Assembly (NCBI GenBank): GCA_963665505.1
Contig: OY762275.1
Coordinates: 1-64,000, forward strand
Length of the DNA: 64,000 bases
Direction: 5' to 3'
Source: QANA01 sp963665505
GTDB taxonomy: Bacteria > Bacillota > Clostridia > Christensenellales > Christensenellaceae
A program made the position numbers and the translations under genes. The notes below the pieces were generated by a model. It worked only from the letters and a program-made list of their open reading frames with translations, made no database searches and was not told the origin of the DNA. Below, in pieces: positions 25,922 through 35,095 of this stretch (position 1 is the stretch's first letter; each line of letters starts with the position of its first letter).

Positions 25922-26335
25922 CTACGGCAAAGCATACTTTACGAACGCGACCCCATCATACACCTCCACTGGCACGAACCCGCATGCTTTGTAAAAGTCG
26001 GTCAGTTCCGGCCGGTCGTCCGTCATCAGCACAGTCTGCCGGATATCCGGAAAAGCAAGCAGTGCCTCTTTGAGCAGCCGGCTGCCGATGCCTTGCCGCT
26101 GGTATTCCTTTTGTACCAGAATATCCTGGATATACAAAATCGTACAACCGTCTCCCACGGCACGCAATATGCCGACAAGCACCTCTCCCTGCCACGCGGA
26201 CAGCACAAGTCGGGAACTTTCGAAAGCACACCGGAGTTTCGCCGGGTCTTTTGTATAATGACGCCAACCTGCCGCCTCATAGAGATAAACCAGGTCTTCT
26301 ATCTCGGGGATCCGGTTCTTTTGGATCTCGATCAT
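25922..26335 (-). CDS. GNAT family N-acetyltransferase
   Basis: A 137-residue single-domain GNAT. The acetyl-CoA loop is ILVQKEYQRQGIGSRLLKE, followed by the C-terminal DFYKACGFVPVEVYDG block. The frame opens at 26389; ATG 26335 (MIEIQKNRIPEIEDLV) has AAAGGA seven nt before it. It is the first of several acetyltransferase and kinase genes in this accessory stretch. Substrate unknown; small GNATs of this type are often annotated as toxin- or antibiotic-modifying without proof. Confidence 0.8.
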   Translation of the reverse strand: MIEIQKNRIPEIEDLVYLYEAAGWRHYTKDPAKLRCAFESSRLVLSAWQGEVLVGILRAVGDGCTILYIQDILVQKEYQRQGIGSRLLKEALLAFPDIRQTVLMTDDRPELTDFYKACGFVPVEVYDGVAFVKYALP

Positions 26336-26457
26336 GATTTTTCCTTTCAGCATACCGGCTTTTCCTTTTGAAAAATAACCTGTTCCCATCGACTATGCGA
26401 CCGGCTCCCTTGCCACATACAGATCGACCGTATCACAAAATGCAGAGCTTCTCCCCA

Positions 26458-27126
26458 TCAATAGGCTTGCAGCAGAGCACTGCTCCAGCCAATAATCTTC
26501 TCATAATAAGAAAGCAGGTCGGCATCCTGCATCGCGACTAATTTTCCCCGTTCCATGCAGATCTGTAAAATCTCTCTATCTACCCCTTCTATCCGTTCCA
26601 CCAGCTCTTTCTTGCTGCTAATATACTGCTTGCTTTGTTCGAAGTGTTTTGCCTGCAAAATAAAAAACGCTGATTTGTAGAGCGCAGATAAGAGCGTAGG
26701 ACTTTTTTCATACAAAAAATCATGACAAGCCGCATGATACAGGTTGCTCGCCCCTATTTTTATCGCCCGCCTGACGTCCGCCTCACGTATCAACGGCAGC
26801 AAAGAATCGATATCGCCGTAAATCGGCTGTGTATCGTGATAGAACTGAAACAGGTCGGCTTTGTCCCAATGCATGATTTCAGACTTCCCCGCAATGAATC
26901 CACAGGCTTTTTCTTTGTACGGCATACTGGAGAGGATTGCCCGGTATTGCTGCAGGTCGTGCATCGCCAGTTTGTCCAGGATAAGAACGATGTCGATATC
27001 GCTGTGCTCGTTCGCTTCTTTACGCTGATAGCTCCCCTGCAGGCCGATGAAAAGAACTCTGTCTTTATATGCGTCTTTTATTTTGGATACGAGCGTATCC
27101 ATCCATTCGTCTATCTGAAAATCCAT
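26458..27126 (-). CDS. Nucleotidyltransferase-domain protein
   Basis: A 222-residue protein with the polymerase-beta-like nucleotidyltransferase signature GSYQRKEANEHSDIDIVLIL (GSxxR and DxD metal ligands) at about residues 31-50. The C-terminal part is alpha-helical (ADVRRAIKIGASNLYHAACH, LLSALYKSAFFILQ), resembling the HEPN-like helices found next to such domains. It may adenylylate a small molecule, as aminoglycoside nucleotidyltransferases do, but it lacks a recognisable ANT class signature. ACAGGGAG precedes the ATG. Same orientation as the APH-like genes around it. Confidence 0.75.
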   Translation of the reverse strand: MDFQIDEWMDTLVSKIKDAYKDRVLFIGLQGSYQRKEANEHSDIDIVLILDKLAMHDLQQYRAILSSMPYKEKACGFIAGKSEIMHWDKADLFQFYHDTQPIYGDIDSLLPLIREADVRRAIKIGASNLYHAACHDFLYEKSPTLLSALYKSAFFILQAKHFEQSKQYISSKKELVERIEGVDREILQICMERGKLVAMQDADLLSYYEKIIGWSSALLQAY

Positions 27127-27181
27127 TTTCCCACTCCCTGTATTGCGGATTTTTTTGGCAAAAATATTGTGGAATGATTCC

Positions 27182-27955
27182 TTAAAACAACTCGTCCAGC
27201 AAAATATAGTACCGTATTTTTTCCCGGGCCGGCTTCACCCCGAGTTCTTTACAAAACGGCTCTACGAATGCTTCTTTTTCCCTACCCGTATTGAATCCGA
27301 GGCTTCTTAGGCATAATGCGATATCCTGCCACCGATCCGCGACACCAGCACGGCCCAGGTCGATAAAGCCGCAGGGAGCGCCATCCTTTACAAAAACATT
27401 GGGCAGGCAGTAATCTCCGTGTGAAAAAACATATTCTTCTTCCGGTTTGTTTGCAACAAGCCAGTTAAATAATTCTCTGGGGTCCTTGAATCCGGCGGTT
27501 CCATATGTGTCCGGCTCGGCATTCTCCCTATCGCACAAACCGTCCTCGATGCGGGCGCCCGCCGACCTTAATTTGTTCTCCACATCATTGCGGTAAGGAC
27601 AGCCGGTGATTTCAACAGCCCACAGCATCTTCAGGCCCTGCGCCAAAATCTGCAATAACTTTTCAGGATTTTCTAAATAAAAAGGGTCGCAGGTCATGAC
27701 GCCTTCCATTTTGGACATCAGCAGGTAATTGTATCCCTCGCTCTTTTCAAAGGCCAGCAGGCGGGGCACCGGAAGTTTGCCCTGTAACCAGGCTAACATC
27801 CTGTACTCGTTGTCGGATTCTTCGTTTTCTTTTTCTATTTTCAGAACCATATCGCCAAAGCAAAGAACCGCGGAATCCGACATCCCCGTTTTATCTTCCG
27901 TATACGTTCTTTCTCCAACGATTTTTTTAATGCGATCCGGTAAAATGCGTTGCAT
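27182..27955 (-). CDS. Aminoglycoside 3'-phosphotransferase family (APH(3')-like)
   Basis: A 257-residue protein, the normal length for APH(3'). HGDYCLPNVF holds the catalytic Asp and Asn and IDLGRAGVADRWQDIALC the metal-binding Asp with the typical APH(3') context. The N-terminal lobe has VLKIEKENEESDNEYRML. The frame opens at 28039, but ATG 27955 with GGAGGAG is the start. ATP-dependent phosphorylation of kanamycin/neomycin-type aminoglycosides is the family activity; chromosomal relatives of unknown substrate are common, so resistance is not proved. Confidence 0.82.
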   Translation of the reverse strand: MQRILPDRIKKIVGERTYTEDKTGMSDSAVLCFGDMVLKIEKENEESDNEYRMLAWLQGKLPVPRLLAFEKSEGYNYLLMSKMEGVMTCDPFYLENPEKLLQILAQGLKMLWAVEITGCPYRNDVENKLRSAGARIEDGLCDRENAEPDTYGTAGFKDPRELFNWLVANKPEEEYVFSHGDYCLPNVFVKDGAPCGFIDLGRAGVADRWQDIALCLRSLGFNTGREKEAFVEPFCKELGVKPAREKIRYYILLDELF

Positions 27956-28123
27956 ATTTTCTCCTCCAGATACGTACGGCCATACCGCCCGACCGCCCTT
28001 ATTCCCGTATTCCGCTTCCATGGCGGAACACTTTTTCATTTTAAGTTATAAAGAAACCCGCATCCGATGGAAATACGCGGTTTTGTTTAACATCCGGGCT
28101 GCAATAGCCCGCCCGGATAATCC

Positions 28124-29047
28124 TTATTTTACCGGCGAAGCCGGCGCCGTTATTTCCAGATTGCATAAACGACGCCCGGCAAGATACCATGCCGGAACCG
28201 GATTTTGCATATTTTCATACCAGGCAAGCACTTCCTTTGCCTGGCGCAGCATCATATCAATCTCATTTTGGCCAAACGGGATCGCCCAATAAATGGAAGA
28301 AAGCGTATTGCCCGCAATATAAAAAGCAAGCAGTTTCCAGAAATCCATCGGCACGTCGCCGTCAAAATAACCGTTCACAATGCCAGAGGCAAAGATCGCG
28401 GAGCTTTGAACACACCACACGATACGGTTGAATTCTTCCCACGGATCGCCATAGTCGTTGCGGTTAAAGTCTATTATGTTGAGCCGGCCCTTGCGGTCGA
28501 TCATCATATTGCCGATATGATAATCCCCATGCTGGTAGACTTGCGGACGATTCTTCAGCAAATGTCTGTTTGCATTGATGTATTCGATAAAAAAGTCGCC
28601 GCCGTCATATCGGATCGGGCAGGCAAGATACCCTTTTATCTTCCGATTGATTTTTTCGTTAAAATAAATTTCCCAGTCCGGTCGATCCACAGGCGCAGGG
28701 ATCGAATGTATCCGCTGCAATATACGGCCGGCTTCCAAACCATACGCATACGCTTCCGCATCGGGAAAAGTCGAGATAACATCTTCCGCATCCCGTCCTT
28801 CTATCCAGCTTTGGATCGAATAGGCCCCTTCTTCGCAGACGCCGAATGCAATCGGCTGACACATGGGTACCCCTAAAGACGCCACTTGTCGCATCATCCT
28901 GAATTCTTCTTTTTTTTTGCTAAACTGATCGGGCGATGAAATACGCAAAAGATACCGTGTGCCGGTTTCATCGGTAACACAGTATTTTTTGTCGCCTGAC
29001 CATCCCTTTTCTATCGGTTCTTTGCTGGCGAATCTGCATCCGGGCAT
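28124..29047 (-). CDS. APH/choline-kinase-like phosphotransferase
   Basis: A 307-residue protein of the aminoglycoside phosphotransferase superfamily: VYQHGDYHIGNMMID is the catalytic loop, NIIDFNRNDYGDPWEEFNRI the metal-binding Asp block. N-terminal nucleotide-lobe residues lie in TRYLLRISSP. It differs clearly from the preceding APH(3')-like gene and resembles the generic Firmicutes 'phosphotransferase family' kinases with unknown small-molecule substrates. GGAGGGAAA precedes ATG. Confidence 0.8.
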   Translation of the reverse strand: MPGCRFASKEPIEKGWSGDKKYCVTDETGTRYLLRISSPDQFSKKKEEFRMMRQVASLGVPMCQPIAFGVCEEGAYSIQSWIEGRDAEDVISTFPDAEAYAYGLEAGRILQRIHSIPAPVDRPDWEIYFNEKINRKIKGYLACPIRYDGGDFFIEYINANRHLLKNRPQVYQHGDYHIGNMMIDRKGRLNIIDFNRNDYGDPWEEFNRIVWCVQSSAIFASGIVNGYFDGDVPMDFWKLLAFYIAGNTLSSIYWAIPFGQNEIDMMLRQAKEVLAWYENMQNPVPAWYLAGRRLCNLEITAPASPVK

Positions 29048-29231
29048 CTTTTTCCCTCCGTAAATACAATGGCTAACGTAACGCTAAAGCGTGCCGGTTT
29101 TTATCAAAAAAGATACGGCATGCGCTTCAAACATGCGTTTTTTGTCCCTATGAGAAAACCGATCGGTAGCGGCGTCCCCGCCGTTCTTGCATACATTTGT
29201 TTGCACTTTTGAAAGTAGGATCCCTATTCCC

Positions 29232-29774
29232 TTACTGGCTCGGACGTTGATGCCGTTGCCTGTACCGTTCCAGATACCAGGCTTCCTTCCCGAATGCCTC
29301 CCATTCTGCGACTACATGCGCCGCAGTAAACTGCATAATATAGAAATCGTACTCTCTACCTCCAAGCAATGCCAAACCAATACAACCGTCATCCTTGTCT
29401 ATACCCATATAGTTAATAGTGTTTTTTTTAGAATCCACTACCTCTAGAAGACAGGATTGAAAAGACTTGTTGTCCAAATACTCTACAGGTATCTCCGTCC
29501 GGATACCGTCCTTAACCGAATATCCGCCGCCGCGGCGGATGGACTTGATCGCGTAGTTTTTGAAAGTCAGCTGCAATATGGGTTCCGCATATCTATCTTC
29601 CCCGGTATTGCATGAACATGGCTTCAGGTCGGGGATCTCCAACCGGCTTCTCCCAATCACAATAGCATCTTTGATTTTCCATATCATTGTATTCCCGTCG
29701 AAGACAACTGACCGGAAGTAGGCATCGTGAAAATCAAACGATTCCAATTCATCAATCACTTTGTAATGAGCCAT
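29232..29774 (-). CDS. Hypothetical protein, 180 aa
   Basis: I do not recognise the family. It is a soluble protein without signal peptide or membrane segment, predicted mostly beta strand: FDFHDAYFRSVVFDGNTMIW and DDGCIGLALLGGREYDFYIM look like strand pairs, and a CSC pair occurs near residue 54. AAAGGAAAT precedes ATG. Small beta-rich proteins starting with a 'FHDAxF' strand occur as singletons in Clostridia. No context clue to function. Confidence 0.6.
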   Translation of the reverse strand: MAHYKVIDELESFDFHDAYFRSVVFDGNTMIWKIKDAIVIGRSRLEIPDLKPCSCNTGEDRYAEPILQLTFKNYAIKSIRRGGGYSVKDGIRTEIPVEYLDNKSFQSCLLEVVDSKKNTINYMGIDKDDGCIGLALLGGREYDFYIMQFTAAHVVAEWEAFGKEAWYLERYRQRHQRPSQ

Positions 29775-29829
29775 GTAATTTCCTTTCTATCACCGAAACC
29801 GGCTTGTTTTTAAACTGACTCCGTTACCT

Positions 29830-29945
29830 TCAAGAAACCCTTTTGTTGAAATTGTAAATCATGCTATATTCCTGCTCATGTTCGTTGCTTATTTCAAAAC
29901 CAAGCGTTTCGTACATTTTTGTGGAGTTCTGAACATAGGGCGCCC
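29830..29945 (-). pseudogene. C-terminal relic of a GNAT acetyltransferase
   Basis: Minus-strand translation gives NSTKMYETLGFEISNEHEQE then YSMIYNFNKRVS and a stop, the characteristic C-terminus of a GNAT (..Y..LGFE......Y.M). The rest of the gene is missing and the tauE stop lies directly upstream, so a deletion joined the two. No start or ribosome site. Confidence 0.65.
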
Positions 29946-29949
29946 TATT

Positions 29950-30675
29950 TTATGCGCCAAAGACGACCATATAGACCCCAACGGCACATAAGAGTATCGC
30001 CACATATTTCTGGAACTTATTTTTATCCATCTTTTTAATAAACCGATGGGCAATAAAGGTGCCGGCCAGCATAGCGATTCCCATCGCAATACCGATCAGC
30101 AACATTTTGACGGTCATATCGGTAAGTTTACTATAAACGACTGTTTTTAGAATGTGCATCACCGTGGCGGTGGCGGCTTCGCTTGCGATATACGCGACCG
30201 GCGATAGTCCGAGCGACAAAAACACAGCCGCACCAATGGGTCCGCCGCTTCCGCAGAGCCCGGAAAGACCACCTGTTACGGCGCCGCCTGCCAGCAGGGT
30301 CCCTTTCCCTTTGGGCAGTTCCTTTTTCAGCAACAGCTTGAGCAGGACAAGCAGAATCAACACCGCGCCAATACAGCGGGTCACAATATCCTTGGGGAGC
30401 AAGAAGAAGCCAAACGCACCGATCGCCGCCAACGGTAATGCAGTCAGCGAAAACCAACCGACAGGCTTCCAGTCGATTTGCTTTAAACCCATTGCCATTC
30501 GCGAGAAATTCCCTAACAGCTGCGCGATGGTCAGCACGGGCACGGCAACTTCAGAGCCGACACAGGCGGTCACAACAGGCAAAAGCAATAGCGAACCGCC
30601 GAATCCGGCTACGCCGGATATAACGGCAGCCGCGAAGCTGCTTAGGATCAAAAGAATAAACAGTCCTACCCCCAT
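29950..30675 (-). CDS. TauE/SafE family sulfite exporter-like membrane protein
   Basis: A 241-residue protein with about eight membrane segments and the two-fold TauE pattern: an N-terminal SGVAGFGGSLLLLPV and its repeat in the second half, GGLSGLCGSGGPIGAAVF. Members export sulfite, sulfoacetate or other small organic anions; the substrate here is unknown. The first TTG in frame (30690) lies in the GGGAGG site, so ATG 30675 is the start. The downstream junction with a GNAT relic may have altered the last residues slightly. Confidence 0.82.
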   Translation of the reverse strand: MGVGLFILLILSSFAAAVISGVAGFGGSLLLLPVVTACVGSEVAVPVLTIAQLLGNFSRMAMGLKQIDWKPVGWFSLTALPLAAIGAFGFFLLPKDIVTRCIGAVLILLVLLKLLLKKELPKGKGTLLAGGAVTGGLSGLCGSGGPIGAAVFLSLGLSPVAYIASEAATATVMHILKTVVYSKLTDMTVKMLLIGIAMGIAMLAGTFIAHRFIKKMDKNKFQKYVAILLCAVGVYMVVFGA

Positions 30676-30722
30676 CGAAGAGCCTCCCAAAACAAGGTGC
30701 TATAGGGCATCACAACTATTTC

Positions 30723-31091
30723 TCAGAAAAAGACGGCTTTGACAATCAACCCTATCACACACAACCAGAACAGGACAATAGGGACCGCATAATACCACCT
30801 TTCCGGTTTTCCGTCTTGCCACATTCCCTTAGCTTCTTTCCTGCACCGTTCAAAAATATCTTGCGGAATGAGACGAACCGTAAGTGCTATTAACATGGGC
30901 AAGATAATAATATCGTCCAAGTAGCCGAGCACCGGAATAAAGTCCGGAATCAAATCAATGGGCGAAAGAGCATAGCCAACCGTTATCCCGGCCAGGATTT
31001 TAGCCGCCAGCGGCGTGTCTTTACTTTTCAAACTTAACATCACGGCGGGAATATCTGTTTTCAGTTGTCTTGCTCTTTCTTTTAGATCCAT
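30723..31091 (-). CDS. YkvA family DUF1232 protein
   Basis: A 122-residue small membrane protein. The conserved DUF1232 core is AGITVGYALSPIDLIPDFIP then VLGYLDDI, followed by a hydrophobic stretch, and a second membrane segment lies at the C-terminus (VPIVLFWLCVIGLIVKAVFF). The function of the family is unknown. GGCGGAGAG precedes ATG. It lies 48 nt before tauE on the same strand, so the two may be cotranscribed. Confidence 0.82.
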   Translation of the reverse strand: MDLKERARQLKTDIPAVMLSLKSKDTPLAAKILAGITVGYALSPIDLIPDFIPVLGYLDDIIILPMLIALTVRLIPQDIFERCRKEAKGMWQDGKPERWYYAVPIVLFWLCVIGLIVKAVFF

Positions 31092-31301
31092 ACTCTCCGC
31101 CTGTCAATTTTTGTTTTTGGCTGTAAAACAGTTTATTCTTCTGCCTATATCTTACTGCTCTACTCTGCAAGAGTAAAGACGAGCAATGTGCTCCATAAAA
31201 TTATTTCATTACGCGGAGACTTTGTTTCCTATTCAGAAACGAACACGGCCCTCTACGGAAGCTGGCGTTGCGTCCCTTGTTGCTTATATTCCGTAAAGTA
31301 A

Positions 31302-32183
31302 TTATAAGTTACGCTTTATAAACTGCAGTTCGTTATAGTCGCAGATCGGTTTATACCCTATCTTCTGGTAAATGCTGTTTGAAATCGGGTTTGCCAGATC
31401 GGTAAACAGCGAAACATAGCTATACCCCATCGCAAGAAGTTTTTGGCTGACCTGTGCAACGCAGGAACTTGCATACCCGTTTTCCCTGAAATACGGAGGC
31501 GTGTATACCATGCCGACGTAGCGCCCGCTTATGATTTCCCGCAATGCGGACACCATTGATACCGGCACCCCGTTATCTTCCAGTACATACAGCATTTTGT
31601 GATCTATTGCTCTTTCAATATCCTCAACCGCCTCACCAAAGTTTTGACTTCCCAGATCGCAATCAGCGTTAAACTCTCTGCGCCAGTATGGCAAAAAGCA
31701 TAGATCTCTCTTTTCAGCTTTCCGCACAGTACCAATAAGCGGTATCTCTTTGTTTACTTCTTGGAGTACATAAACACGCATGTTTTTATGTACCCTGTAC
31801 TCCATATCCATTTTTTCCGTGTATATTTTGGCAAACCGCTCCGCCAAACTGTTTTCTGATGTGACGCCGGGGATATCTACATTTTCACAAAAAATATGTT
31901 CGCATAAACACTGCAACGCCTCTTCATCCGGCAAATTATCCGTTTCATACATCGTTATATTATAAGGCGGCGTCATAATCGATACGAGCCGGATATTGCC
32001 CGCGTCGTCCGATACTGTGGACATATACCAATTTTTCGGATTTCTCCAACCGTCCGGTTCGCCCCCTTTTTTCCCTATGACGGCATTCCCGAGCGGGATG
32101 GCATTTTGCGCTTCGTGTTTGCTCAAAATAGAAAAAGTTGCATCATAGAATTCTTTTGCATCATAAAACCGCTTATAGACCAT
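31302..32183 (-). CDS. GNAT family acetyltransferase, two-domain
   Basis: A 293-residue protein. The C-terminal domain has YVGMVYTPPYFRENGYASSC as the acetyl-CoA loop and NSIYQKIGYKPICDY at the end. The N-terminal half (about 1-140) is a second, degenerate GNAT-like fold including IRLVSIMTPPYNITMYETDN. This is the FR47-like two-domain arrangement. Substrate unknown. AAAAGGAG precedes ATG, 71 nt downstream of the DapF-like gene. Confidence 0.78.
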   Translation of the reverse strand: MVYKRFYDAKEFYDATFSILSKHEAQNAIPLGNAVIGKKGGEPDGWRNPKNWYMSTVSDDAGNIRLVSIMTPPYNITMYETDNLPDEEALQCLCEHIFCENVDIPGVTSENSLAERFAKIYTEKMDMEYRVHKNMRVYVLQEVNKEIPLIGTVRKAEKRDLCFLPYWRREFNADCDLGSQNFGEAVEDIERAIDHKMLYVLEDNGVPVSMVSALREIISGRYVGMVYTPPYFRENGYASSCVAQVSQKLLAMGYSYVSLFTDLANPISNSIYQKIGYKPICDYNELQFIKRNL

Positions 32184-32254
32184 ATTCTCACTCCTTTTAT
32201 AAATGGTAAAAAATTACACACGCTTTCTGAAAACAAGCCATGTCGAAACTATCT

Positions 32255-33115
32255 CTATTTCAAACTAAAAAGCTCGTCTATAAATTGCTGGGACAAGGCC
32301 ATCGTGCCGATCGAACTGACACGCCCCGTCATGTAGACGGACGCGTCGGGCAACATCTCTATCTGCAAATTCCCGCCCGGCATATGTACGGTGACCCGAT
32401 CGTCGGTCAGACCAAGCGTATGGGCGGCACTTGCGGCGGCACAGCTGCTGCTGCCCGACGCCAGGGTATAACCGGCACCCCTTTCATAAATTTCAATCGC
32501 AATATTGTTCCGGTCTAAGACTTTCAATAGCTGCATATTGATCCTGTTGGGAAAATTCTCTGCGTTCTCCACATAAGGACCCAACGCACAGGCGGCTTCT
32601 TTACTGATTTCCCGCATGGGGATAACACAGTGGGGGTTCCCAATCGATAAACAGGTGACCTTATACGTCCGGCCATGGAACACCATGGTTTCGTTGATCA
32701 CGTTCCTGCTTTCCCCCGCAACCGGGATTTCTTTGCTTTGATACGTCGTTTTGCCCATAAGGACCCGCAAAAGAGACCCGCTGTCTTCCAAAAATTCAAC
32801 TTCCACATCGCCGCCCAGGGTAGTAAGGATAAAACAACGGGCAGTTATATATCCCGCATCTTTTAAGTATTTTGAAAAAATACGTACACCGTTGCCACTC
32901 TTTTCAGCCTCGCTTCCGTCAGGATTGAAAATTTCTACCATAATTTTGCCGTCTGTCAAGATAGGCCCGTATACGATCCCGTCGGACCCGACCCCAAAAT
33001 TCCTGTGGCATATCAGCCTGATCTGCGCCACATTTAGCTTATGATCGAATTTTTGCGGGTCAAATATCAAATAATCATTTCCCAATCCGTGATATTTGGG
33101 CAGTTCGATTTTCAT
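32255..33115 (-). CDS. Diaminopimelate epimerase homologue lacking both catalytic cysteines
   Basis: A 286-residue DapF-fold protein with the usual conserved blocks (KYHGLGNDYLIFD, NFGVGSDGIV, SIGNPHCVI). The two catalytic cysteines are both serine: NPDGSEAEKSGNGVRIFSKY instead of ..AEMCGNG.., and ERGAGYTLASGSSSCAAAS instead of ..TLACGTGAC... The DNA codons are AGT and TCG. True DapF needs both thiols to interconvert LL- and meso-diaminopimelate, so this enzyme either has another reaction, is very slow, or is inactive. It is in good frame with AGGAGGAG upstream and is not obviously decaying. I avoid the dapF name for this reason. Confidence 0.8.
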   Translation of the reverse strand: MKIELPKYHGLGNDYLIFDPQKFDHKLNVAQIRLICHRNFGVGSDGIVYGPILTDGKIMVEIFNPDGSEAEKSGNGVRIFSKYLKDAGYITARCFILTTLGGDVEVEFLEDSGSLLRVLMGKTTYQSKEIPVAGESRNVINETMVFHGRTYKVTCLSIGNPHCVIPMREISKEAACALGPYVENAENFPNRINMQLLKVLDRNNIAIEIYERGAGYTLASGSSSCAAASAAHTLGLTDDRVTVHMPGGNLQIEMLPDASVYMTGRVSSIGTMALSQQFIDELFSLK

Positions 33116-33248
33116 CTGCGTCTCCTCCTGAAAAATACGTATTTATCCGCCCGTCGGAACGAGCGGCAGGCCCAAAAGCCTTGTAATCGCAGCAAAACCG
33201 CATACCCCCGCGGGGCCGCCTATTATTTCTTACTTTCTTTCCATACGA

Positions 33249-34211
33249 TCAGAAAAGGCCGCGGTTCCACGCTTCCGCCGTTTGCAACATTTGGTTTCCG
33301 GCCTTTTTCTGCCCGATCTGCAGCAGTACAAAACCGGTGGAAATCGTCTGTAAAAACCCCCATTCCCAGATGGCCCGTTGATCAACGCCTGTCAGGCTAT
33401 GCAGATATGCTAAGCGTTCCAGGCCCTTTTGCAGGGACGCTTGCCGGTATTCTTCCGTCCATTCCCGCATCAGAACGCCCAGATCGTAGGCCTTCTCATA
33501 GAAGATGCCGTCGGGGTCGATCATTTTGAAACCGTCCTCTGCGGACAGGGCCTGCAGCGTATTTGTATTATGTGCATCCCCATGGACCAAGACATATCCT
33601 TCCGGGTGCTTATCCTTTTCTCTTTCCTGTAAAAAGCGAAAAGCCTTTTGTATGATTTCCTGCGAGCAGGGGCGCTGCAGCGCGTTCCAGGCGGTTTCGA
33701 TAAAATCCCGAAACCATGCTATGCACGCATCTCCGTCCGGCAGTACGGCGCCTTGCACGGGAACCTGCCACGATTTTTGCAGCGTCTCGCAAATGATCCC
33801 GATTTGTTCATAAACCGGATACTTCAAGTCTTTCAGCGGCTTTCCCAAACGTTCCAACAGGCAGGCCTTCTTCTCCCTATCATAGGCAAACAGCTTTGCA
33901 TATCCCTGCCCGTTTGCGGTTTTCAGGGCCCGTATGGCAGGGGAAAATGCCGCGTGCCCCAGGCTTTTTGGCATATCGATTTTTAGGACGTATGGCTTCC
34001 CGTCCCGTCCTTCGGCATAGGCCACATAGGCATGCGTCCCGCCGGACAGTGCGCTACCGGCTTTGATCTGCCATTGGTCCTCTAATGCAGAGATCAGGCG
34101 ATCAAGATTTATAAGCCAGTCTCTGCCGGCTGCCCCGGCAGAGACTGCCCTTTTATAAACCAACGGCGGAACGGTCCTTCCCCGTTTTGCGCCGGATGAT
34201 ATTTCTTTCAT
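33249..34211 (-). CDS. Aminoglycoside/hydroxyurea phosphotransferase, APH(6)-like
   Basis: About 320 residues. The catalytic loop VLVHGDAHNTNTLQA and the metal block FKMIDPDGIFYEKAYDLGVL match the streptomycin 6-kinase family (IDPxGxxxxxAYDL). The nucleotide lobe has YVLKIDMPKS. ATG 34211 follows AAGGAAGG; a TTG codon lies one position earlier. Together with the two other APH-like genes it belongs to the drug-modifying-enzyme-like stretch. Actual streptomycin resistance cannot be concluded. Confidence 0.78.
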   Translation of the reverse strand: MKEISSGAKRGRTVPPLVYKRAVSAGAAGRDWLINLDRLISALEDQWQIKAGSALSGGTHAYVAYAEGRDGKPYVLKIDMPKSLGHAAFSPAIRALKTANGQGYAKLFAYDREKKACLLERLGKPLKDLKYPVYEQIGIICETLQKSWQVPVQGAVLPDGDACIAWFRDFIETAWNALQRPCSQEIIQKAFRFLQEREKDKHPEGYVLVHGDAHNTNTLQALSAEDGFKMIDPDGIFYEKAYDLGVLMREWTEEYRQASLQKGLERLAYLHSLTGVDQRAIWEWGFLQTISTGFVLLQIGQKKAGNQMLQTAEAWNRGLF

Positions 34212-34326
34212 CAAAACCCTTCCTTATTTTGTTATCGCTACAAGATTGGATTTAAACCCCGGGCGCATTGTGCACAACCGCGTCTGCCCTTTTGCGCCAC
34301 GGGTGACGATAGAATTAATTATATTT

Positions 34327-34815
34327 TCAGGCAGCGTATTCCGCAAGCAGCGACGCAAAATCAATACAAAACTGCATATCCTTAACCCCGAGTTTCATTT
34401 TATAATACTGCCGGGTCGCATTGACTGCACAAACCTTCTGCAGCATAACCGCAGCGTTTGCTCCGACGACATCAGAAACAGAGCGATAGCCGGCTTCATA
34501 AAATGTTTTTGCGGCGACCGGCCCTACGCCGTTTACACGTACAAGGTCGCAAAGGCAGAACAGCTCGTCCGAGGCAGTCCGCCTATCTTCCCAATACGCT
34601 TTCGAGGTCTTCAAACCGGCCCCGGCCAATTTCGAAATCAACGCGGGATCTATGCCGGGAAATCTCGCAAGCGGGACAGGCTTGGGCTGTAGACTGCCGA
34701 TTTCCCGCCGCAGGATCACCAGGTACTCCCTGGGTATCCCGCTATCGGCCGCAACGGCCGCAATCTTCGCAGGGGAAGAAAGATGCTTTCCAGATCCAGA
34801 TGGTACCCCATGCAT
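34327..34815 (-). CDS. Helix-hairpin-helix (DUF4332-like) protein
   Basis: About 163 residues. Two helix-hairpin-helix-like segments are visible: FPGIDPALISKLAGAGLKTS and LVRVNGVGPVAAKTFYEAGY, which usually contact DNA or other nucleic acid, as in DUF4332 proteins. The C-terminal part (YYKMKLGVKDMQFCIDFASL) is helical. The open frame extends to 35010, but the upstream portion is Arg/Pro-rich and unlike protein; ATG 34815 lies right after AAGAAGGGGGAG, so the ribosome site is closer than ideal and the exact start is uncertain. Function unknown. Confidence 0.62.
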   Translation of the reverse strand: MHGVPSGSGKHLSSPAKIAAVAADSGIPREYLVILRREIGSLQPKPVPLARFPGIDPALISKLAGAGLKTSKAYWEDRRTASDELFCLCDLVRVNGVGPVAAKTFYEAGYRSVSDVVGANAAVMLQKVCAVNATRQYYKMKLGVKDMQFCIDFASLLAEYAA

Positions 34816-35095
34816 TCTCCCCCTTCTTCCGATCAAGGCCAGGCGTACAGTAAATCCCTGTTTACCAGGCGGTCTGCGTTCCGGCCGGATCAGGCCCGTT
34901 GGCCGCCTACCGGGCAAAATCCATCGCCTCTTTTTTGTCTTGTACACCTCTGCACTAAAAACCGCACCCGACCGTTTCTGCAGATTCTTAAAAGTGTCCG
35001 GCTCGGCCAAGTAAAAAACAGATTTTTTTTATTGTATCATGTTTTCCAGTCTTTTTTATACCTTTTTATACGCATGCCGTGTCACTGTAAACAAA

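Noticed and set aside
32255..33115. Straight annotation as dapF
   Set aside because: Both catalytic cysteines are serine, so assigning diaminopimelate epimerase would be misleading.
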